From Blastocatellia bacterium (lineage in GTDB: Bacteria > Acidobacteriota > Blastocatellia > UBA7656): 64,000 nucleotides of DNA. Numbering within the stretch: position 1 is the stretch's first letter; each line of letters opens with the position of its first letter. Position numbers and translations under genes: made by a program. Below the pieces are notes generated by a model, which ran no database searches, was not told the origin of the DNA, and saw only the letters and a list, made by a program, of their open reading frames with translations. Location of the stretch: the NCBI GenBank assembly GCA_035275065.1, contig DATENM010000130.1, forward strand, positions 1 through 64,000, in the 5' to 3' direction. Shown here piece after piece: positions 28,901 through 35,800 of the stretch.

Positions 28901-30338
28901 CATAAAACAACACGCCGGCATCGGTCGCCATCCAGACCGCGCCGCTGGCGTCAACGAAGATGGCTTGCGTCTCGCGCGCCGCATCGCCGCCGTTTGCGAC
29001 AGGCGTTTCGTTGGCGGCGCGCTCGCCTGATTGTGGGCGCGCGGCGGGCCTGCGGGCGCCGCCCGCGTCGCGTCGCGGCGGCGGCTTGGCGGGCATTGGC
29101 TCGGCGGGCGGCGGCTCGGCATTGGCGCTGGCCGGGTGCGCCGTCAGCCATTGCGCGAACGGGCTGACGTGGTCGTTTTCGATGACCGCCGCGCCGGCGG
29201 CCGTCGCAATCCATAAGCGGCCGTTCTGGTCTTCGGCGACCTGCCGCGTGTCGTTCGACGGCAAGCCCTGCGATGTAGTGAAGGTCACATAGTCTTTGCC
29301 GTCGAATTTGACCAGGCCGTCGGCGGCGGCGATCCAGACGGTGCCGCGACTGTCAACGAAAATGCTGCGCACCTCGCGCCCGGCAAGCGCCGCGCCGTCG
29401 TCCGCGCCGCCTTTGGTGACGCGCCGTATGCCGTGCGGCGTGCCGAACCACATATAGCCGCGCCGGTCTTCGGCGATGGCGCGCACGTCTTCGCCGGCGA
29501 CTTCGTCGTAAGGCGTGGCGGCAGCCGATGACGATTTGAAGTCGGTGCCGTTGAAGCGCGCAATGCCTTTGTCTGTGCCGAACCACATCCAGCCTTCGCT
29601 GTCCTGAAAGACCGCCTGCACGTTCTTTGACGGCAGGTTGGGCGGGCCATAGCGCGTCAGCGCTTTTTCGTTGATCGGGATGACCGGCGCGGCCTGTAGC
29701 TGAATCACCAGATCGGTGGTGATGCCGGGCGAGATGAACACATCGTTGCGATATTCTTCATAGCCGCGCAGCGTCGCGGTGATCTGATAAGCGCCCGGCG
29801 CCAGCCTGCCGAAATAAGCGTCGCCGGCTTCGTCTGTTCCCTTGCGCTCAGCGACCGCGCCGACCGCGCCGCGCTCCCTGGTGTAGAGGGTCACGCCGAC
29901 GCCGCGCAGCGGTTGGCTGCCGACATCAACGACGGCGACGTGCAGCGAAGTCGGCGTCAGTTGAATGGGCGAGTTGATCGTTTCAGCGGGCTGAGTGATG
30001 GTGATATCGGTTACCGATTTGCGAAAGCGCGCCGCTTCAGCGGTCAAGCGGTAAGCGCCCGGCTTGAGGCCGCGAAACTCGAAGCGCCCATCGTCTTGCG
30101 TCAATTTCGAAGACGAATAGATCGGCGACGACAGCGTCACCTTTACATCGGCGACCGGCTGATTGCGGTCATCCTGAACGACGCCGAGGACGGCAGCGCC
30201 TTCGGGCTGCTGTGCGGCGCGGCTGTCGTCGAGGCCACGCAGCAAGGCGAAGGCCGCGAGCAGCGCCAGCGCGGCGGCGACCAGGCGTGCGAGCCTGGCC
30301 GCGGCATTGACTTGCGTGTGTGGTTTGCGTGTGATCAC
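25941..30338 (-). CDS. Giant sensor: carboxypeptidase-regulatory-like domains, two-component propeller, TM, ATPase
   Basis: A 1465-residue chain with a GTG start. Order: signal/anchor (about 15-40); two CarboxypepD_reg-like beta domains (about 48-205); many two-component-regulator propeller blades (about 220-900, motifs DSEGWMWFGTDKGIARFN, DRRGYMWFGTPHG); a Y_Y_Y-like domain (about 905-990); one TM helix (WWFYALAIAVLGMALGAIF, about 1005); then a cytoplasmic P-loop ATPase with CGERRAGKSS and LLLLMDEYELM and a winged-helix-like tail. A Gly/Ser-rich insert interrupts the ATPase (about 1150-1185). Proteins with this propeller normally end in a histidine kinase or a GGDEF domain; here an ATPase takes that place. 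A 42-bp tandem duplication lies inside a blade. Confidence 0.88.
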   Translation of the reverse strand: MITRKPHTQVNAAARLARLVAAALALLAAFALLRGLDDSRAAQQPEGAAVLGVVQDDRNQPVADVKVTLSSPIYSSSKLTQDDGRFEFRGLKPGAYRLTAEAARFRKSVTDITITQPAETINSPIQLTPTSLHVAVVDVGSQPLRGVGVTLYTRERGAVGAVAERKGTDEAGDAYFGRLAPGAYQITATLRGYEEYRNDVFISPGITTDLVIQLQAAPVIPINEKALTRYGPPNLPSKNVQAVFQDSEGWMWFGTDKGIARFNGTDFKSSSAAATPYDEVAGEDVRAIAEDRRGYMWFGTPHGIRRVTKGGADDGAALAGREVRSIFVDSRGTVWIAAADGLVKFDGKDYVTFTTSQGLPSNDTRQVAEDQNGRLWIATAAGAAVIENDHVSPFAQWLTAHPASANAEPPPAEPMPAKPPPRRDAGGARRPAARPQSGERAANETPVANGGDAARETQAIFVDASGAVWMATDAGVLFYDGARLGRLDIEGLRAAAGTSQARPPAVAIHQDQRRRMWFALSQGGALLYDTERRESQRLSFVERDHVAAVYTGREGAVWFATENGVVSADFYSFVSFTTSRGLADNDVQAVVELPASLGANLAGKLWFLTAAGVSRLEGERIAAVERLSANINARAIAFDKQGAIWLATEQGAFRLSGQTLMQFNEGNKLASNNTRWVTSAAGGAMVVFATARGATAFKDGEAQAIDQLAGTDVRHVFEDRDGSLWFATARGLMRYEAQTGESEWFDTSRGLADNDARWTLRFNDWLLVATRGGIQVCNRRDGGGASFSTFDGEAANTMFTDRDGFLWVGTDEGQVKKFALIVGTDEGQVKKFAAIGGYLVSTVYPSESFAVTGSRVNSFSEDTQGHIWIATDKGAIRHTPVKVPPPTVLWLEVDGRTDLPTDAESDFVHVPYGQHKLTFHFAAVSVSGQVRYLYRLTDDDQAAAWEVLAVQQGVEREVSRANLSEGAHLFELIALNRDLYGAQQAAARLRLRVGSPFWKRWWFYALAIAVLGMALGAIFTAHRLREREYVLPKHLRLFQPIEPNPYVVGNPIRTEKMFFGREDDFRYVRTKLEGASQGVLIVFCGERRAGKSSILYQVLNGRLGERFIPVFIDLQEMVVSSDSEFFARIARLIAECVGRANRRAAALAAGSAAAETSFSGDTSLGSAGRSTSGSPGTSGSPGASGADIRVPSFDGRNPYPIFLDFLDEVLATLGDRTLLLLMDEYELMEAKVDDGKLSPELFTFLAGLMDNKERLALIFTGSRRLEERDKKYWRELLRRSLFRKVGFLSENDTRRLISEPVAERVVYGRGVMEVIYRLTAGQPFYTQVICQNTVDYLNENEQNWVTLGDLTHVIQEIVDNPLPQMIYSWDGLSDDEKLVLSLLAEVLPDGNDYAPAADLRAAVRANEYPVNLSETTIRLTLEEMFRRELLEKDAADGFRFKIDLFRLWIRRSHSIWQVVKEVRTL
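27841..27917. repeat. In-frame 42-bp tandem duplication inside the propeller gene
   Basis: The 35-nt block at 27841-27875 is repeated exactly at 27883-27917 with a 42-bp period. In the protein this doubles 14 residues (VGTDEGQVKKFALI then VGTDEGQVKKFAAI). The duplication is in frame, so the protein continues. Confidence 0.93.
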
Positions 30339-30435
30339 GGCGATGCCGGATGAGCAACACGAAAGCGGGAGTTGCTCTCACGGTCGAGTATACACGGCGG
30401 GCGATGGCCGGTTCAATGCAGAGGAATGGGCGGTC

Positions 30436-31623
30436 TTAGCCGACGAGCTGACCGGCCTTGCGCGCCTGCTTGCGGGCATACATCGCGCCGTCGGCCAGGT
30501 CAATGGCGCGCTCGATCTCGTCGGTCGCGGCGAAGGCTGCCAGGCCATGTGAAACGATCACCGGGGCGTCGGCTTCGGGCACATGGGCGAGGGCCAGTTG
30601 CACTTCAATGTCAGTGAGGCGACGGCGCGCTTCCAGCTCGTTGAGGTTGAAGAAGAGAATCAGAAACTCATCGCCGCCCCAGCGGAACAACAGGTCGTCG
30701 GCGCGAATCATCGAGCGCACGGTACGCGCCACGGCACGGATCGCCGCATCGCCCGCCGCGTGACCGTGCGAATCGTTAATCGGTTTCAGGTTGTCTATGT
30801 CGAGCACGACAACGCAGCCGCGCTGCGCCGCCCCCGGACCGCGCTGCCGGCCAATCAGCGAATAGAACGCATGACGGTTGAGCGCCTCGGTCAGCGGGTC
30901 AACTTGTGCTAGCCGCTCCAACTGCTCGTGGGCGCTGCGCAACTCGCGGTTGGCGGCTTCGACTTCGTGGCGGGCGCGCTCCATCACCAGCATCAGCGAG
31001 CCGAAGCCGAGCAGGGTTTCGAGAATCAGGTCGTAGATCGAAGTGTATTGCAGATACTTTCCGGGAATCGAGCCGTGAAAGAATTCGGCATAAGCGACGA
31101 CCGGCACATAATGCATGAAGTCTGCCGCCAGCAACACCAGGGCGATGTTTACGGCGCTCAATCCCAGGCTGCGCCGCCCCCACAGCCGCGCCGGGCGCAG
31201 CGCGCGAAACGCCAGAGCAAACAACACCGCCAGTATGCCCGCGTGCGGCACGAAGGCGGCGCTGAAGCTGGTTGACAGCCGGGCCAGGCCGAACGATAAG
31301 CCGGCGCTTGCCGCGAGCCAGAGCCAGTGCGGCCGCGCCAGTCTGCCGCCCGTTGCATAGTTGTGGCAGCCGGCGATGAACAGAAATCCGAAAGCATATT
31401 CGCCCAGAAAATAGAGCGCGAAATAGATCGTCGCGAGCGACGGCGTGCGGAACCCCACCGCCAGTGAAATCAGCGCCACAGACATGCAGACCCAGGCGCT
31501 TGTCCAATAGTCGAGGAAGGGACGCCGAATCGAGCGCGACATGAAGAACGACAGGCAGGTGATCAGGACAATGCCGGCACATTGAATTGTCAGGCCGATA
31601 ACGCTGAGGCTGTTTCCGTCCAT
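30436..31623 (-). CDS. Membrane diguanylate cyclase (GGDEF)
   Basis: Makes cyclic di-GMP from GTP. The ATG at 31623 is preferred because the preceding 31 codons are arginine-rich and unlike a membrane start. Residues 1-200 form about six helices (SVIGLTIQCAGIVLITCLSFF; HAGILAVLFALAFRAL), a short coiled coil follows (ERARHEVEAANRELRSAHEQLERL), then the GGDEF domain with DPLTEALNRHAF, VLDIDNLKPINDSHGH and an intact active motif RWGGDEF. No EAL domain. An inhibitory-site RxxD is not obvious. The stop is about 97 bases before the propeller-ATPase start on the same strand, so it may belong to that signalling cluster. Confidence 0.9.
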   Translation of the reverse strand: MDGNSLSVIGLTIQCAGIVLITCLSFFMSRSIRRPFLDYWTSAWVCMSVALISLAVGFRTPSLATIYFALYFLGEYAFGFLFIAGCHNYATGGRLARPHWLWLAASAGLSFGLARLSTSFSAAFVPHAGILAVLFALAFRALRPARLWGRRSLGLSAVNIALVLLAADFMHYVPVVAYAEFFHGSIPGKYLQYTSIYDLILETLLGFGSLMLVMERARHEVEAANRELRSAHEQLERLAQVDPLTEALNRHAFYSLIGRQRGPGAAQRGCVVVLDIDNLKPINDSHGHAAGDAAIRAVARTVRSMIRADDLLFRWGGDEFLILFFNLNELEARRRLTDIEVQLALAHVPEADAPVIVSHGLAAFAATDEIERAIDLADGAMYARKQARKAGQLVG

Positions 31624-31982
31624 CAAAAGCTCTTGCTTGCCCGAGGCACGCCGCCGCAAACCGGCCATCAGCCAATCGCAGTCGCGTAATCGAGATTCGA
31701 GAAACCTGGCGGCCAACGCCGTGTGTGTCTGTTAACCCGAGGGGCAGCCAATAAGTGTGATTAAGATAATAGCCGCCACTTGCGAAATCAATACTAATCC
31801 ACAGCGGCGGGCAAACCCGACGCGGGGACACGGCGACGCGGCGACGCGGTGAGGGAAAAAGCAGACGCGGGGACACGGCGACGCGGTGAGGGAAAAAGAC
31901 AGCGCTAACCGCTTGTCTTTCTTTCCCCGCGTCGCCGTGTCCCCGCGTCTCCGCGTCACTCTTCCCGCGTCGCCTTTGCCAG
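31624..31982. other. Intergenic gap of about 360 bases holding a GC-rich palindrome
   Basis: No convincing gene. An in-frame N-terminal extension of the cyclase reading frame (to 31716) covers part of it but looks noncoding. The remainder is mostly the repeat described at 31820-31974. Confidence 0.6.
31820..31974. repeat. Palindrome of 8-nt units, left arm duplicated
   Basis: Units of 8 nt (ACGCGGGG, ACACGGCG, ACGCGGCG, ACGCGGTG) plus a tail GAGGGAAAAA occur twice in tandem (31820-31864 and 31865-31902). The complementary arm (CTTTCTTTCCCCGCGTCG... about 31913-31958) completes a large hairpin. Confidence 0.88.
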
Positions 31983-34013
31983 CTAGCTGCCGGCGATGTA
32001 GGGACGCGACTGCACGATGTAAAGCTGGCCGCCGGCGTAGACCCACTCGATGTCCTGATCGCGCCCGCCGAAGGCCCGCTTGATGGCCAGAGCGGCGCGC
32101 GCCAGCCGCCGCACCATGTCGTCCGTCAGCACGGCGCGGCGGGCTTCGATGCGCACTTCTTTGACGCCGCCGCCTTCGTCAAAGGCCAGCATGGTGTCTT
32201 CGTCCGAGCGCGTCAGCACTTGAATCGTCAGCGAGCGCGGGCGGTAGATGACCTGCTCGGCGACGCGCTTGCCCTCGACAACCTTGATGCCGAGCCCGCG
32301 CTTGGCATTGATGTAGACCGCGCCGCGATCCTGTGGGTCGAACGGATCAGTGGTGATGGCGACGCCGGCGCTGTCGGCATTGATGCCTTCCTGAATCAGC
32401 ACCGCCGGGTAGACGCCGAAGTGATTCATGCCGAAGCTCTCGCGTGCCTCGTAGGCTTCATAATTCCACACCGAAGCCCAGACCGTTTTGATGGCTTCCA
32501 TCAACTGCTCGTCTGTGCGCACGTTCGGCACCGTCGTGTAGAGACCGGCGCCGCTGAAGTTCGGCAGGTCTTCGGCGTTCGTCGAGCTGCGCGCAAAGAG
32601 CGGCTTGCCGGCGTATTCGCGGTGCGCTTTATTGAGCACGGCTTTCTTGAACGCCGGCATCGGCTGGCCGGCTTGAATCCAGCCGCGAATCTCGGCGAGC
32701 CGCGCCTTGCGATAGACCGGGTCGTGGACGAAGCGGTCTTCTTCGACCGCGGCAGCGATGCGCTCTTCGAGGCGGTTGGCGCGAATGAAATCCTGATAAT
32801 AGCGAAAGGGAATCGTGAAGCCTGCCGGCACCATCACGCCGGCGCGGGCGTAGATCAACTCGCCGAGGTTCGCTGACTTCGCGCCGAAGCGAATGGCATC
32901 ACGCGCCCGCTGATCGCGCAAGTCTGTTAGCTGGTCTTCGCTGAGATCGGCGCGCGGCGTCACCAGGTCTGTGCGCTTGATCCATTGGCGGTTGCGCTCG
33001 GTCACTTCACGGGCATCGGCAGGCGCCAGTTTGTAATCGTTCTCGCTGACGTCGAGGCGCACGTACTTGCCTTCGAGCTGCTTGAAGAGCCGGTCGGCGT
33101 TCTTGATGTGAGCGACCGGAATGCCCCAGGACTTGGCCAGCATGTTGACGTGCGACAGCGGCGACGCCGGCTCGGTGGTGATGATGCCTGAGAGCGGCGT
33201 CAGTTGCACCGGCACCTCTTTGAAGATGACGATCTGGTTGCGGTCAATGACGGTGTCGGGCGTCAGGTGATCGACGATGCGAAGCTGGCCGATGCCGCCG
33301 CCGAGGTTGAGCGGCTGATAGTCGCGGTTGCCGGCCATCTCTTGCGCCGTCAGCACCGGCAGTTGCGGCGCGGCCTCTTTGTTCAGCGCGGCGGCGACTT
33401 CTTCGTGCAAGCTGGAATTGGCCTTGAATGTGAGCGGCGCGTAAAACGACTGGCGCAAGGCCGCAAAGCTCGCGGCCAACAGCTCTCTGGTCAGATGGTC
33501 GCCTTCCCAGAACTCGAAGGTGAAGCGGTCGAGCGCCGGCTGGTAAGCGACGGTGCCGAGCAGAAAGCGGCGCTCGGCTTTCAGGTAGTTGTTCTCGTAA
33601 AACGCCCGCCCGCGCTCAAGCGACAGGTAGGTGGCGTTGACGAAATCCTTGTGAAAAGCGAAGCGCTTCGAGTTGACGTAATAGACGCGGTCGTGGTCGC
33701 GCCGATCAATGACGAACATCAGGTGTGGCAAGGCATAGAAGCGCCCGCGATAGTAGATGCGCGCCAGGCGGTCGAAATCATTGCGCGACGCAATGCGCCC
33801 AAGCGATTTGACTTCGCCGGCTGATGGACTGGCGTCAGGGTTTGCGCCCGCCGGCTGGCGCGCGGCCGCGCGCCGCGCGCCCTGCGGCAACACCTGGCTC
33901 GGGATGCAGGCGATGGCGAGCAGCGTTAACACAAGCGCACCGCCGCGGCGCTTCAGGGAAGAACCAGCGTGGCTGCGGAGAACTTCATTCATCCTGGGTG
34001 ATTGGCACTTCAT
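31983..34013 (-). CDS. Exported PEP/pyruvate-binding-domain protein (PPDK or glucan-water-dikinase-like)
   Basis: A 676-residue protein with a signal peptide (MNEVLRSHAG..., hydrophobic GGALVLTLLAIACIPS). The region around 287 (PASPLSHVNMLAKSWGIPV) resembles the phosphohistidine swivelling domain of PPDK/PEP synthase/GWD. After it (about 375-670) comes the ATP-grasp-type nucleotide-binding domain (RFGAKSANLGEL, PLFARSSTNAEDLPNFSGAGLYTTV, final IVQSRPY). The His domain precedes the ATP domain, as in glucan-water dikinase, and the PEP-binding barrel is missing. Export is puzzling because ATP is not expected outside the cytoplasm. Start 34013 or 33992 is uncertain; both overlap the upstream radical-SAM gene, suggesting coupled translation. 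Confidence 0.78.
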   Translation of the reverse strand: MKCQSPRMNEVLRSHAGSSLKRRGGALVLTLLAIACIPSQVLPQGARRAAARQPAGANPDASPSAGEVKSLGRIASRNDFDRLARIYYRGRFYALPHLMFVIDRRDHDRVYYVNSKRFAFHKDFVNATYLSLERGRAFYENNYLKAERRFLLGTVAYQPALDRFTFEFWEGDHLTRELLAASFAALRQSFYAPLTFKANSSLHEEVAAALNKEAAPQLPVLTAQEMAGNRDYQPLNLGGGIGQLRIVDHLTPDTVIDRNQIVIFKEVPVQLTPLSGIITTEPASPLSHVNMLAKSWGIPVAHIKNADRLFKQLEGKYVRLDVSENDYKLAPADAREVTERNRQWIKRTDLVTPRADLSEDQLTDLRDQRARDAIRFGAKSANLGELIYARAGVMVPAGFTIPFRYYQDFIRANRLEERIAAAVEEDRFVHDPVYRKARLAEIRGWIQAGQPMPAFKKAVLNKAHREYAGKPLFARSSTNAEDLPNFSGAGLYTTVPNVRTDEQLMEAIKTVWASVWNYEAYEARESFGMNHFGVYPAVLIQEGINADSAGVAITTDPFDPQDRGAVYINAKRGLGIKVVEGKRVAEQVIYRPRSLTIQVLTRSDEDTMLAFDEGGGVKEVRIEARRAVLTDDMVRRLARAALAIKRAFGGRDQDIEWVYAGGQLYIVQSRPYIAGS

Positions 34014-35544
34014 TGCTGACCGTTGCGGGTCGTTGCCGGGCGCGCTTTCTGGGACTGAGCCCCTCGCCTATCAGCCTGAAGATGACGCCACTATTTTGCG
34101 CGATGACTTTGACCCAGGCCCACTTGCCCATCTGCGGAAAGTAGATTCCGCGAAAGCACAGGCGCGCGATGAAGATGTTGATGCGGTGGCCGATGGGCTT
34201 GTCGTTCATTGAGGCCACGGCTTCCCCTATGGCCTTCGCGCTGTACGAGCTGGCCCACGCATGATTGACTTCGGCATGAGCCTGATCAATGGTCATTTTC
34301 AGCGGCGTGTGGGCCATATGGTAAGGCTTAAAATCGAGCCAGTGCTTTGGCCGCGTCAGTCGCCCGCCCACCTCAAGCCGCTTGTAGAGCGGGGTCGAAG
34401 GGAAGGGGATGAGCATACCAAAAACCGGCAGGCCGGCAGGCCAGTTGCGAATCTGCTCCAGCGTTCGCTCTGCCGCGCCGGGCTGGTCGTTGTCTAAGCC
34501 AAAGATGAAAGAGGTGATCGCATGAATGTCGCGCCGCGCCAGTCTTTCGAGCACGGCTCGATATTCATCCGGCTTATTGAACCCCTTGTTGGCAATCGCC
34601 AGGTTGGTCGCGTCTATGGACTCCATGCCGATGAAGATCCATTTGCCCCCTGATTCCGCGATCAGGTCAACAAGCTCCTCATCGCGCAACAGGTTGGCGC
34701 TGATCTGTGCGACCCAATAAACCTGCGCATTGGTGGCGATAATGTCGCGCAGCAGCGACTTGGTGCGCTTGATGTTGATGGCGAAATTATCATCAATGAA
34801 GAAGACCGCGATCTGCCCCCCCTCGCGACGGGCACGGGCTTTCAGTCGCAGCAACTCATCGACCACGCTTTCGTTTGACCGAAAGCGGATCGAATCACCG
34901 AAGAAACCGGTCACCGTGCAGAATTCGCAACCGTACGGACACCCGCGCCCGGATTCGACCGGGATCAGTCGAAAGCTCCCCCAGCCATTGCTGAAGCGTT
35001 TGAGCAGTGGGGCGAAGAATCGCGGCACCATGTTGAATTGATCCAGGTCCATGGATTCCCAGGGAATCGCCGGGTAAGGCTGGAGACTGGGCTTGCGCTC
35101 CTTGCCGTTCTCATCGGTCGGCGTGTAAACCTCTTTGAGCTCGCCGCGCATCGCGTCCTCGACGATCTTCGGCCACGTTTCATCGGCTTCACCGAGAGCC
35201 ACCGCGTCGGCGTGGCGCGGGCCTCCATCTCTGCCCAGCGCCTCGTCCGGCACCTCTGTGACGTGTGGCCCACCCATGACAACCGGCACCCCGGCGGCAC
35301 GGATCGCATCCGCCATGCGGTAGGCTTTGGCGATCATTCTGGTCATGGCGCCGATGCCGACCAGGTCGATCTTTTGTTCGCGCACAAAGCGGGCAATGCC
35401 TTCTTCATCCATCGGCTGGGCGTTGCCATCAATCAGTATCACTTCATGTTCGGGAGGGGTCAGCGCCTGGAGAAGAAACATCCAGAGATGCGGCATAAAA
35501 TTGCGGGTTACTCCGTTATCGGGATTGAAAAGTAAGATTCGCAT
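33985..35544 (-). CDS. B12-binding radical SAM protein
   Basis: The start is ATG 35544 behind AAAGAAAGG; the earlier in-frame codons come from a repeat. Residues 1-135 form a cobalamin-binding Rossmann domain (RILLFNPDNG...VPVVMGGPHVTEVPDEAL). The radical SAM core is at about 200-420 with the cluster motif CPYGCEFC (C-x3-C-x2-C), FFIDDNF and WIFIGMESID. The C-terminal 100 residues are basic with a weakly hydrophobic segment. Family members modify lipids or cofactors, for example hopanoid or bacteriochlorophyll enzymes, by radical methyl transfer or cyclisation. The actual substrate is unknown. It overlaps the start of the dikinase-like gene by 29 bases. Confidence 0.92.
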   Translation of the reverse strand: MRILLFNPDNGVTRNFMPHLWMFLLQALTPPEHEVILIDGNAQPMDEEGIARFVREQKIDLVGIGAMTRMIAKAYRMADAIRAAGVPVVMGGPHVTEVPDEALGRDGGPRHADAVALGEADETWPKIVEDAMRGELKEVYTPTDENGKERKPSLQPYPAIPWESMDLDQFNMVPRFFAPLLKRFSNGWGSFRLIPVESGRGCPYGCEFCTVTGFFGDSIRFRSNESVVDELLRLKARARREGGQIAVFFIDDNFAINIKRTKSLLRDIIATNAQVYWVAQISANLLRDEELVDLIAESGGKWIFIGMESIDATNLAIANKGFNKPDEYRAVLERLARRDIHAITSFIFGLDNDQPGAAERTLEQIRNWPAGLPVFGMLIPFPSTPLYKRLEVGGRLTRPKHWLDFKPYHMAHTPLKMTIDQAHAEVNHAWASSYSAKAIGEAVASMNDKPIGHRINIFIARLCFRGIYFPQMGKWAWVKVIAQNSGVIFRLIGEGLSPRKRARQRPATVSNEVPITQDE

Positions 35545-35574
35545 ATCGGCCTTTCTTTGATTAACCACTGACTC

Positions 35575-35712
35575 GTAAACGTAGAGAGCGTAGACAGAAG
35601 CGTAGAGAGCATACACATTTGAGGGGGGCTATGCCAGGGCCGCGTGATAAACAGAGGCGCCGCGGGGTTTGCCCGCCGCCGCCCGACCGTCTATAATTTC
35701 CTACGCTCTACA
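35575..35712. repeat. Spacer with direct and inverted CGTAGAGAG repeats
   Basis: The left side has several CGTAGA(G/C)AG-like units (35577-35622), and the right side at about 35699-35712 has CTACGCTCTAC as the complement. It is located between the divergent radical-SAM and cytochrome genes. Confidence 0.6.
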
Positions 35713-35800
35713 GGGGAAAGAACGTTCAGCACGTCTTACGCTCGCTTCATAATGTCGCTGCTTTTTCAGCGCGAAGCATTGGATAGGGGTGTCAGCAAAG

